Assembly: GCA_033439265.1 (NCBI GenBank)
Contig: JAVTVX010000035.1
Location: 5,870,001 to 5,934,000, forward strand
Direction of reading: 5' to 3'
Length of the DNA stretch: 64,000 nucleotides
Origin: Dillenia suffruticosa
Taxonomy: Eukaryota > Streptophyta > Magnoliopsida > Dilleniales > Dilleniaceae
Of the stretch, positions 1 through 10,655 are shown one piece after another; within the stretch, counting starts at the first letter, position 1, and each line of letters opens with the position of its first letter. The notes beneath the pieces were generated by a model, which was not told where the DNA came from, made no database searches, and saw only the letters and a list, made by a program, of their open reading frames with translations. Both the position numbers and the translations under genes were made by a program.

Positions 1-1200
1 TCGCAGAACAACGCCATACACCGCACAGCAGAACCACGGAGCTTTGCCATATTGCAGAACCTGATGATACGCACCGCAACGTAGTTTTGGAAAGCTACGG
101 TATGCAATCCCCACGACATGGTTCTGCCGAACAGGAGAACAATTTCGTCCGCCTCCCGAGTCCTGCTATACAGTAGGGCCACACCGTCCTTCCTGGCAAA
201 GTTAGTTCTGCCACGTCGCAGAACCACGTCATCCTGTCGAACAGCAGAACCACAGGGTTCTGCCATGGACGCAGCAGAACCTCATGGCTCTGCTTCGAAT
301 GTTCCACTATATCACAGAAACGTCTTGTTCTACTATAGCACAGAACAGTAGGATATGCCATCTAGCATAACCCCGTAGTTCCACACCGCAGAAGCACGCA
401 GTCCTCTTTTGTAAATAAATTTCGAATGTACACAATGGTTTGTTATATTTTTACTTTTGAGCCTTCATGAAATCCCTCGCTCATTAAATATCAAATATTA
501 GCTTCGTTACATTTTTAAAACCATCCTGCGTACCAGAACCACACGGTTCGCAGCAGAGGCCCTGCCACACAGCATAAAAGTTTGTTCGACCATGCAGCAG
601 AACGCCAGGAGCAATCAACCAATCGATCACAACACTTAAAATTACATCCTTCCTTAAATCCGAACACAACATCAGAGCAGTTTTTTTTTTGGATGTTTAA
701 ATAACGATGCAATTATTTTTTTCTTAGCTCTAATTCCTCTCCTTTTGTCGATTTTCTTGCCTATCAAATATCTAACCCTGTAAACAATAATATCTTCACA
801 GGAAATTCAACCACGACACAAAAAGATGTAGGATTTTTTAACCAAGCGTTGCTTTTTTTTTAAATATAGCCTTCAGTTTATGTCTCCAACGAATTCGCTC
901 ACGCCAAATCTCCGTTTTTCTCGACATGAATATTCCTGTCTCGGGACCTCGCGGGAAAAATTGTTTAACCGTTACCATAGAGCAGGACGGAAAAGTTCGG
1001 GCAAGTAGCAGAACCGTCTTGTTCTGCTTCACGAGGTTAGTTCAGCAGCCTCGCAGAACCACACAGTTCTGGCGCACAGCGGAACCACAGTTCTGCTATG
1101 CACCAAGTCACATGTTTCTGTTCTGCGCAGAACAACGCGGTTCTGCTCAGCATGCTCAGACGCACAGCAAAACCACACAGACCTGTTACACACGAAAAAC
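1..1200. repeat. GTTCTGC/GCAGAAC dyad repeat region, left part
   Basis: The heptamer GCAGAAC and its complement GTTCTGC recur many times at 1-400, 530-610 and 1,000-1,190, often as facing pairs a few to about twenty bases apart, so many short hairpins can form. Between the clusters (about 400-520 and 650-900) the DNA is ordinary AT-rich sequence. The open frames here are built from the repeat itself: they give peptides rich in Cys, Phe, Ala and Glu on both strands. I see no host gene. The copies are diverged, so this part looks older than the exact arrays near 4,952 and 9,011. Confidence 0.75.
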
Positions 1201-1561
1201 TCATATTCGTACAAGGCCACGCTTCTAGCGCTCTGTCCATGGAGGCCAAATACTCCACGCAGATCGCACAGTTCCTTCGGAAGAAGCAAAACAATAAAGA
1301 TCGTCAGAGCATAAAATTTGCCGTTTTCATTTCTTGCCTTCATTGAACAATTCATCCGCGAGACAATGTTTTGGCCACAAGGTTTTTAACACACAAAATA
1401 CCCGAAAACCAACAACGGAAAGACCACATCTCTGAAACCAGGACACAATATTAAACCCTAACACAAAAAGCAACTGCAAGAGCACGCAACACCGCAAGAT
1501 CCCGGATATGACAATGGCCTGGAGAACCACCCATTGAGCCGGTGAAGTGCAGAGGTACAAA

Positions 1562-2486
1562 CCTGTTGATTCCATGAGGATTGCTTCTGATAGCTGGTTA
1601 ACTTACATCGATCGAGTCGCATTGTTCCCTAGCCCACGCGAAAAGGCACAGCCAACCAATGCAACATAACCAGCGATCAGAACAATCCCCATAGAACCAA
1701 CACGTGTGCAGCTCTCCACTCCTCCGGGTCCATGCGGTTCTCCATTCACAGTCCGCCCAACACCTGCACAATGGCTGCAGAACCAAACCTACACCTTGCC
1801 AGCCCTGCACCAAATCCATGCGCCATCCCTCACCGTGGACGTCCAGTAGCTCTGCAAACACCCCATAAGCAGCAACGTACCCTCCCTGCGGAGACACCTA
1901 CAAGAAGCAGCAAAAAAAAGCCCAATCAAAATAAGCCAAACATCCCAAAAGAGGACATCAAACATCCCAAAACTGGGAAAACAAATACAAACCCTCAACA
2001 CAGAAAGAACATAGCAACAGTAAACCTGTTAATCCCATGAGGATTGCTTCTCATAGCTGGTTAACTTACGTCGATCGAATCCCAATGTTCCTTAGCCCAC
2101 GCGAAAAGCACAGCCAATCAATGCGACTTAACCAGCCATCAGAACAATCCCCAACGAATCAACACGTGTGCAGCTCTCCACACCTCCGGGTCCAGGCGAT
2201 TCTCCATTCATAGTCCGCCCAACACCTGCACAATGGCTGTAGAAACAAGCCTGCACCTTGACACCCTGCACCAAATCCATGCGCGGTCCGTCACTCTGGA
2301 CGTCCAGTAGCTCTGCAAACATCCCATAGGCAGCAAGGTACCCTCCTTGCCGAGGCACCTACAAGAAGTAGCTAAACGAAGCCCAATCAAAATAAACCAA
2401 ACATCCCAAAAGAGAGGAGAAAACATCCCAAAACAGGGAAAATAAACACAAACCCTGAACACAAAGCAAAATAGCAACAGTAAACC
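1562..2486. repeat. Tandem pair of about 463-bp repeat units
   Basis: Two adjacent units start with CCTGTT at 1,562 and 2,025, and landmarks such as GGTTAACTTAC recur about 460-463 bp apart along their length. Each unit ends with a CATCCCAAAA stretch followed by AAACAAATACAAACCC-like sequence, a word that also appears in the units at 2,640-3,130 and 9,770-10,070. Read on the minus strand the sequence is T- and G-rich and resembles the untranslated part of a non-LTR retrotransposon. That class is inferred: no reverse transcriptase or endonuclease frame is visible. The longer open frames here are repeat-derived. Confidence 0.7.
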
Positions 2487-2489
2487 CGA

Positions 2490-3726
2490 CCGTGCATGAT
2501 CAGCAACATAGAAAAGCGGATCCCCTAAAGATTGGGAAAAAGGGTCGGAGCTGAACGTCTACATCCCCACCCCCCAGAGAGAGAAACCTCTATACCGAAA
2601 GCAAGAGCAAACCATCACAACAGACAAGTATAACCTCCGCAACGCATCCCAAAACAGGGGAAAAACGCACCAACCCTGAACAAAGAGGAAGAGGATAAAT
2701 ATATTCGCCACACTTGGAAACTCTGCAAGAGAAAAGCTCGGTGGCCATCTCCAACAACACCCTGAACGACAGTCCCGCACCACTCACAGAGACAAACCTT
2801 CAAAAAGGAAAAACAAAAAGAGAAACCATCAAAACAGAGAGAAGAAGAAAACAAAAACCGCCATAATCGGAGAGGAAGAGGATAAATATATTCGCCACAC
2901 TGGGAAACTCTACAAGAGAAAAGCTCGGTGGCCATCTCCAACAACACCTGAACAATAGTCCAAGGCAAACCATCACTACAGACAACGCATCCCAAAACAG
3001 GGGAAAAACGCACCAACCCTGAACAAAGAGGAAGAGGATAAATATATTCGCCACACTGGGAAACTCTGCAAGAGAACAGCTCAGTGGGCATCTCCAACAA
3101 CACCCTGAACAACAGTCCCGCACGACTCACAGAGACAAACCTTCAAAAAGGAAAATCAAAAAGAGAGACGATCAAAACAGAGAGGAGAACAAAAGAAAAA
3201 CCGCCATAATCGGACCTTAAAAAAGGAACACAAAGACAAACCATCACACCAGCAAAGAGAAGAGAAGAAGAAGAAGAGAAGAGAAACTGCCACAATCAAT
3301 ACCTGAAACCGGACCGATCCACTCGCCCCATTCAGAGAGCGAGATACAAAGGAAGAGAGCACCCGTCCTGCTTTTGTCAAGAGATGAGAACAGAAGACAC
3401 AGCAAACAAAAATGAAGACGCAAAGGTCTAATCACAACGAGTACGAGTCCTCTCAACCACTGCAGACACGTCTTCCGCGAGATCCACAACCAAATCTGGT
3501 TGATTAAGATCTCCGATAATGACAACAGACAAAGACAAACAAAATAAGAAAGAGAAAGGACGGGAGAAACAGGGGAAAAAAGCAAAGAACGACAAAAAAA
3601 AAACAAACAGCTCCACCTCACCAACGACAAGGAAACAACGGGCCACATAAGCTCCACCTCACCAACGACCAATCACCCCGCGCCAATTGGAGGACGACGA
3701 AATCCAGATGGCAAGGGGTCTTTCAC
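2490..3726. repeat. Monomeric repeat block, copy 1 (nested tandem units)
   Basis: GCATCCCAAAA recurs at 2,644 and 2,987, a period of about 343 bp. The associated ATAAATATATTCGCCACACT segment occurs at about 2,693, 2,883 and 3,037, so one shorter unit lies inside the array. The block goes on through purine-rich sequence to a well-defined right edge at GGGGTCTTTCAC (3,715-3,726). The last 110 bp or so match 10,546-10,655 closely. A 171-codon minus-strand frame (2,615-3,130) repeats its own sequence internally and is a by-product of the tandem structure. I infer part of a retroelement or a composite repeat. Confidence 0.65.
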
Positions 3727-3738
3727 CTCACCAACTAT

Positions 3739-6240
3739 ATGGGTAGTTGTGCACTTCGCAGAACTACACGGGTAGTTCTACACTTCTCAGAACTATTATG
3801 TTGGTTCTGCACCTCGCAACAGAACCATGTGATTCTAAAAACAATATTGTTTTGCTGTAGTTCTGCTAAGCAAAACCACATGCTTTTGCTGATGAAATTG
3901 CATGCTTTTTTTGACAAGCATTATTTTTTTTTTTAAAATCGGAAATGCTGTCAAAAAAAAAACTTTTTTTCTTCTTTTAAATAAGACATGTTGGTGTAAT
4001 TAATTTTAAATGATTCGTTAATAAATAACAAATGAAAATTTTAATTCAATAAAGTTTTTTTATCTTCCAAATTATTATTATTATTTTTAAAGCACATGAA
4101 AACATTTGTTTTTGTTTTGTTTAGATGCCCAAATGAAGGTCGACGATGGAAAGCATGGGTAGTTCCGCACTATGCAGAACCAATAAGTAGTTCTATACAA
4201 TGCAGAATTACGATAGTTCTGCACCGCGAAACCACCAAACTTTTGTCAGTAACACTCGTATATAATAAAAAAAAATAATATTTTTCGTATTTTTGCTGTA
4301 ATCAGAAAAATTTATAATAAAATCATTACTATACGAACAACACATGGTCCAAAGAAATAAAAATTTTTAATATTAAAAAATTCCCACCTTCGTAATTAAT
4401 ATTTTTATAATTATATTTTTTACATTATCATAATAGTATGTAAAATTTATCATAGATCATTTATTTTTTTCAAATATCTAAAATATTTGTGATTGTATTA
4501 AAAATATCTAAAATATTTGTAATGCCTTCTTCGATGTAATTTTTTTTAAGGGGTTAAATTTTGTGAAGTTTCTGAATGGTAGCTCACCGAGGTCAACTGA
4601 TAAGAATTTTTTAAATTTTACAAATCGTAAAACTTTTTAATATATAAATTTTTGCTTTAATATTTTAATATATTAAATATTAATACTTCAAGTTTTAAAA
4701 TAAAATATCACATATTTTTAATATTTTATTCTTACAAATTTAATACTCTTTTTAGTATTAATATTAATATGTAATATTAAAAATTAGTATTTAATAATTT
4801 ATATATTAAATATTATCTATTTTTTATATATATCCAAATTGTTTATTACTTGTAATATTATATTCAAATTTAAAAATTATAAAATATTAAGTTGAATATT
4901 AAATTATTTAGCCAATTCTGCACTTGACAGAATGAGCAGAACTACCTGGGTAGTTCTGCACTTCGCAAAACTACATGGGTAGTTCTGCACTTCGCAGAAC
5001 TACATGGGTAGTTCTGCACTTCGCAGAACTACATGGGTAGTTCTGCACTTCGCAGAACTACTATGTTGGTTCTGCACCTCGCAACAGAACCATGTGATTC
5101 TAAAAACAATATTGTTCTGCTGTAGTTCTGCTAAGCAAAACCACATGTTTTTGCTGATGAAATTGCATGCTTTTTTTGACAAGCATTAATCTTTTTTTTT
5201 TAAATCCGAAATGCTGTAAAAAAAAAACCTTTTTTTCTTTTTTTAAATTAGACATGTTGGTGTAATTAATTTTAAATGATTTGTTTATAGATTACAAATG
5301 AAAATTTTAATTCAATAAAGTTTTTTAATCTTCCAAATTAGTTTTATTATTTTTAAAGCACACGAAAATATTTGTTTTTGTTTTGTTTAGATGCCCAAAT
5401 GAAAGTCGACGATGGAAAGCATTGGTAGTTCCGCACTATGCAGAACCAATAAGTAGTTCTATACAATGCAGAATTTCGATAGCTCTGCACTGCAAAGCCA
5501 CCAAACTTTTGTCAGCAACACTCGTATATAATAAAAAAAAAATAATATTTTTCGTATTTTTGCTGTAATCAGAAAAATTTATAATAAAATCATTATTATA
5601 CGAACAACACATGGTCCAAAGAAATAAAATTATTTAATATTAAAAAATTTCCACCTTTGTAATTAATATTTTTATAATTATATTTTTTACATTATTATAA
5701 TAGTATGAAAAATTTACCATAGATCATTGATTTTTTTTCAAATATCAAAAATATTTGCGATTGTATTAAAAATATCTAAAATATTTGTAATTCCTCCTTC
5801 GATGAATTTTTTTTAAGGGGTTAAATTTTGTGAAGTTTCTGAACGGTAGCTCATTGAGGTCGACTGATAAGAATTTTTTAAATTTTACAAATCGTAAAAC
5901 TTTTTTAATATATAAATTTAGCTTGAATATTTTAATATTTTAAATATTAATACTTCAAGTTTTAAAATAAAATATTACATATTGTAAATATTTTATTCTT
6001 ACAATTTTAATACTTTTTTTAGTATTAATATTAATATGTAATATTAAAAATTAGTATTTAATAATTTATATATTAAATATTATCTATTTTTATATATATC
6101 CAAATTGTTTATTACTTGTAATATTATATTTAAATTAAAAAATTTATAAAATATTAAGTTGAATATTAAATTAGTTTAGCCAGTTCTGCACTTGGCAGAA
6201 CTATCTTCGTAAATGAGCAGAACTACATGGGTAGTTCTGT
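3739..6240. repeat. Tandem duplication of a 1.27-kb dyad-flanked segment
   Basis: The DNA at 3,739-4,950 is repeated at 5,004-6,240 with an offset of 1,264-1,267 bp. Each copy starts with a GTTCTGC dyad cluster, then has a stretch ending GACAAGCATTA, an ATGCCCAAATGAA landmark (4,125 and 5,391), a second dyad pair, and about 700 bp of very AT-rich DNA ending in TTGAATATTAAATTA before the next dyad cluster. The copies differ by scattered substitutions and small indels. Similar open frames occur in both copies on both strands, but they are short and lie in repeat sequence, so I do not call a gene. Confidence 0.85.
4952..5096. repeat. 29-bp tandem hairpin array
   Basis: AGTTCTGC starts at 4,952, 4,981, 5,010 and 5,039, and a variant GGTTCTGC at 5,068: an exact 29-bp period. 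Each unit is AGTTCTGC, a five-base loop ACTTC, then GCAGAACT, followed by a linker ACATGGGT. Every unit is therefore a perfect 8-bp stem hairpin. There are no unique spacers between units. Confidence 0.9.
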
Positions 6241-6415
6241 ACTTCGCAGAACTACATGGGTAGTTCTGCACTTCGCATAACCATCCTGGTGGTTCTGCAT
6301 TTCGCATAACTACTATGTTGGTTCTGCACCTCGCAAAACGACTTGGATAGTTACACATTTCACAGAACTACCCTCGTGGTTCTGCATTTCGCAGATAATT
6401 CTGTCAATTCTAGTA
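6177..6415. repeat. Diverged dyad hairpin cluster
   Basis: GTTCTGCA...CGCAGAACTA units recur here with base changes such as GCATAACC and GCAAAACG. The cluster bounds the right copy of the 1.27-kb duplication, just as the 29-bp array bounds the left one. Confidence 0.7.
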
Positions 6416-7075
6416 CCTGTATTTTTTTAATCTAAAAATATCATAAAAATGTAAATTTCTTATTATTTTTAACATTCCAATTTTTCGAATATCATAAAAT
6501 TAAATCAAAGTATTTTTATATATGCACCAAAAATTTGTCACAACATCAAAATAAAAATACCGATCGTCACCATACTTGGAATGTTTTTTGAAAATTAAAA
6601 AAAATTCATAATTAATAAAATTTTATTACCATTTTGAAGTTGAATTTGTAATTTTTCATAATAATGTAGTTTAGTTAAAGAAAAAAAGATAATCCATTTT
6701 CTTTTTCACGCAATCTAGAAAGGAAAAAGAACAATGACTATGAATGTTTTTTCGACCAAAATATACAGTTTCATCGACGCAGGTGTGACTTCATACTCGA
6801 TGGTGATTAAAAATATGCAGCTTCATATTTTGATAAAATAATATTTATCTAAGATTATAGAAATATCAAGTTAAAAATTGTGAAAATATCTATGATTAAA
6901 AAGATTAAAAGCATATTATTATAATACTATAAAAAAAAAAATAATGTGATTAAAAAATTTTATGATTGTATTAAAAAAATCTAAAATACTTGTAATGCCT
7001 TTGTCGATGAATTTTTTTTTTAGGGGCTAAATTTTGTAAAGTTTTTGAAAGTGTATTAAAAATATCTAAAAATAC
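6416..7075. other. AT-rich spacer with a decayed third copy fragment
   Basis: Most of this stretch is featureless AT-rich DNA. At about 6,955-7,050 the order GATTGTATTAAAA, ATCTAAAATA, TGTAATGCCTT, CGATGAATTTTTTTT, then GGGGCTAAATTTTGT matches 4,490-4,570 and 5,760-5,835 of the 1.27-kb duplication. It therefore looks like an older, deleted third copy. No gene seen. Confidence 0.55.
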
Positions 7076-9010
7076 GGTAGTATGCAGAGTTATGGAATTC
7101 TGCATAACAAAACTATGTAGTTCTGCTATGTAGTTATGCATAGTTCTATCAAGTAGAATGACACTGTTCTGCTATGCAGCAGAACGATGTACATCTGCTG
7201 CTCAACAGAATCATATAGTTCTGCTGCTCAACAGAACCGTGTGATTCTAAGAACAACATTGTTCTGCTGTAGTTCTGCTAAATATTTCCAAATACATTTT
7301 ACTTAATATTTTTATTATTATAATATTAAATATTATAATATCGTAATATTTTATCTAAATATCATATGCTGCACTGTTTAACAAACCTAACTATGGAACT
7401 ATTTTGTTTTTTAGCAAAACTACTTTTTTTTAGAAGAACAATGTAGTTCTGCACACTGCAGAATCACATGGTTCTTTTAGCAGAACTATTCTGAACTACT
7501 TTTTTTTTAAGCAAAACTATTTTTTTTAGCAGAACAATGCAGAACCATGTTGTTCTACACCAGGCAGAACCACATGGTTCTGCGTGGTGCCATGCCGTTT
7601 TGTGCTGTGCAGAACCACATGGTTCCTTTAGCAAAAGTACTTTTGAACAATTTTTTTTAGCAGAACTATTTTCTTTTTTTTAATGGCATTACATAACCAC
7701 TTTTTTTTGTTGCAGAACTACATTTTTTTTAACGTACTTAATAACAGAACCACTTTTTTTTTTTACATAATTTTTTTTAACGGTATCACAAAACCCCTTT
7801 TTTTTCGTATCAGTTCAACTTGTTTTTTTTTGAATATATCTAACCACAAAACCACAGAACTACACTTTTTTTTAAACATACCTAACTACAGAACCATAGA
7901 ACTACTTTTTTTTAATAGAACTATTTTTTTAAAAACATAGCCGACAGCATATCCAACAACAGAACTACAAAAGTATTTTTTTTAACATACCAAACTACAT
8001 AACTATTCTTTTTTAACCGAACAACTTTTTTTTAAAGGCGGTACAAAATTCTTTTTTTTGAACATACCTATCTACAGAACCTATTTTTTCTTACAAAATT
8101 ACTTTTGAACTTTTTTTTTAGTAGAACTATTTTTTTAATGGGATTACAGAACTTTTTTTTTTTTTAGCAGAAGTCCTTTTTTCTTTCGAACATACTTAAC
8201 TATAGAACTAATTTTTTTAGTAGACTACTTTTTTTTTAATGGCATAACTTAACCATTTTTTTAGCAGAACTAATTCAATTTTTTTTTTAACATACCTAAC
8301 CACAAAACTTTTTTTTTTAACATACCCAATGGAAGAACTATTTTTTTTTTTTAGCAAAACTACCTTTTTTTAGCATAACAATGTAGTTCTGCACGGTGCA
8401 GAACTATGTCGTTTTGTCTTTTAGTAAAACTATTTTGGACTTTTTTTTTAGCAGAACAATTTTTTTTTAGTAGCATTACAAACTACTTTTTTTGGTTGTA
8501 GAATTACCCTTGTTTTTAAACATACCAAATTACAGAACTAATTTTTTTCTAACGGTATTACAGAACTACTTTTTTTTCATATCAAACCTACTTTTTTTTT
8601 CAACATATCTAACTACATAACTACAAAACTACTCTTTTTTTGAACATACAGAATTACAGAACCACAGAACTATATTTTTTAAGAGAACTATTTTTTTTGA
8701 AAACATAGCCGACAATATATCAACTACAGAACTACAGAACTATAGAAGCATTTTTTTTAACGTACCAAACTATATAACTATTCTTTTTTAACAGAACCAC
8801 TTTTTTTAATGGCATTACAAAACTACTTTTCTTGAACATATCTAACAACAGAAATTATTTTTGTTTTACAGAACTACTTTTGAACATTTTTTTTGTAGAA
8901 CAATTTTTTTAATGGCATCACAGAACTACATTTTTTTTGTAGCAGAACTACTTTTTGTTTTTAACATTCCTAACCAAAAATTTTTTTTTTTAGCAAAATT
9001 ACTTTTTTTA
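7076..9010. repeat. T-tract/AGAACTA repeat field
   Basis: Runs of about seven to ten T alternate with short words such as AGCAGAACTA, CATACCTAACTACAGAAC and ATGGCATTACA. The pattern repeats dozens of times with irregular spacing of roughly 25-60 bp. It begins with ordinary dyad units at 7,076-7,290. Nearly all T tracts lie on the plus strand, so the field has one orientation. Open frames here encode Phe/Asn/Thr-rich peptides and are not genes. Confidence 0.8.
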
Positions 9011-9118
9011 GCAGAACCATGTTATTCTGTGTGGCGCAGAACCATGTCATTCTGCGCGGAGCAGAACCATGTCATTCTGCACGGAGCAGAACCATATCGT
9101 TCTATGCTGGGCAGAACC
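9011..9118. repeat. 25-bp tandem dyad array
   Basis: GCAGAACC begins at 9,011, 9,036, 9,061, 9,086 and 9,111, an exact 25-bp period. Each unit carries GCAGAACCATGTCATTCTG followed by a short G/C-rich linker. It has the same core dyad as the 29-bp array but a different period and phase. Confidence 0.88.
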
Positions 9119-9359
9119 AAATCCATCAATAAAAAATTCCAGACTTTTAAACGCTATTATTCTTAACAAAAAATGTACTTCTGCAACTCCTTATAGTTGT
9201 TCTGCAAAATCAATAGCTTTGAAGTATCAATCGTAAATCCACTTATATATTATAACACACAAAGATCAACGACATATGTAGAAACCAAACGATAACGGTG
9301 GCCTGTATAGAAAACAATATAAAGAAAAACAATACAAAGAGCAACCAAACAAGTTTTTA

Positions 9360-9620
9360 ACAAAGCAACCAAACAAACTATGGAGTTCTGTAGACCCAAG
9401 GCTCACGATTGCAGAACAACCGAGTGAAGCTATTGCAGAACTGAAAGTGTTATTGCAGAACTACCCTAAACCCAGAACCACAGAGTAAAGTTATTATAGA
9501 AATGAGTTTTTACAGAACTATTGCAGAATCACTAAAGTGCTATTACAGAAAGAACCACCGACAGAATTACAGAACTGGGCTATTGCAGAGCCAACAAAGT
9601 GTAATTGCAGAAGAAAAGAC
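9360..9620. repeat. TATTGCAGAAC direct repeats
   Basis: The word ATTGCAGAAC or TTACAGAAC recurs about every 20-40 bp in one orientation, with AAAGTG/AAAGTT between copies. This is the right fringe of the dyad complex. It runs without a clear break into the next monomeric block. Confidence 0.6.
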
Positions 9621-10655
9621 AAAGACAAACCATCACAACAGAGAAGAATAACTTCCATAATCAGTACTTGAAGCTAAACGTCTCCATTCCCCCCACCCAG
9701 AAAGGCAAACCTTCAAAAGGAAACACAAAGACAAACCATTATAACAGAGAAGAGAAGAATAACTTTCATAACGCATCCCAAAATTGGGAAAATAAACACA
9801 AACCTTGAACACAGAGCGGAAATATATTCGGCACACTCGGAAACACAGCAAGAGAAAACCCAGTGACCATCGTCATCAACACCAAAAAGCGGATATAAAA
9901 AAGAAACGGAAAAAGTCCCAAGCCGAACGTCTCCATTCCTCCTACCTAGAGAGACAAACCTTTAAAAGGAAAGATAAAGACAAACCATCACAATAGAGAA
10001 GAGAAGAATAATTTTCAAAATGCATCCCCAAATAGGAAAAATAAACACAAACCTTGAGCACAGAGGGTAAATATATTCGGCACAGTCAGAAACACAACAA
10101 GAGAAAATCTCAGTGGCTATCTTCATCAGCTCCAAACAGCGGATATAAAAAAGAAGCCGAACCTGAAACCAAACGTCTCCATCCGCCCCATTGAGAGAGA
10201 GAGCGAGAACAGATAAAGAGAGAAACAAATAAAGAGAGCACCGTCATACTTTTATACAGAGAAGAAGAAGATGAGAAGAGATAACAAAGGAAGATACAAA
10301 AAGCATAGAGGGATGGCCTCAGACACTTTTTTTCCCCTCAAAAGTACAGAAGTCTAATCGCAATGAGTATCAAAAGAATGACGTTACATACTTTTTTTCC
10401 CCAACCACTCCGGGCACGTCTTCCGTGAAATCAACAACAAAATCTACTCCATTAATGTTTCTGACAAGAGAGAAAGAAAGAGAAAGAAAGAGAGAAACCA
10501 CAAGGAAAAGACCAAAAAAAGACAGGAAAAAAAACCAAAAAAGAAAAAAAGAAAAACGGGCCACATCAGCTCCACATCAGCTCCACCTCACCAACGACCA
10601 ATCACCCTGCGCCAATTGGAGGACGACGAAATCCAGGTGGCGGGGGGTCTTTCAC
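9600..10655. repeat. Monomeric repeat block, copy 2
   Basis: GCATCCC with its downstream AATAAACACAAACCTTGA recurs at 9,773 and 10,022, a period of about 248 bp. ACCAT(C/T)A(C/T)AA(C/T)AGAGAAG recurs at 9,629, 9,736 and 9,984. The right end, from ACGGGCCACAT to GGGGTCTTTCAC (about 10,555-10,655), nearly matches 3,632-3,726, after which the two copies diverge at once. That gives a true element boundary. On the minus strand the element would start GTGAAAGACCCC. No protein-coding frame is credible. It is the same family as the block at 2,490-3,726. Confidence 0.7.

Noticed and set aside
2615-3130. A 171-codon minus-strand protein
   Set aside because: It repeats its own sequence internally because it crosses the tandem monomers, and the opposite and other frames are open too. 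No domain is seen.
4952-5096. A CRISPR-like array of 29-bp repeats
   Set aside because: The repeats abut with no unique spacers, and the surrounding genes are clearly those of a plant nuclear genome.
7683-9166. Phe- and Asn-rich open frames
   Set aside because: They are translations of T tracts and AGAACTA words and change with every unit.
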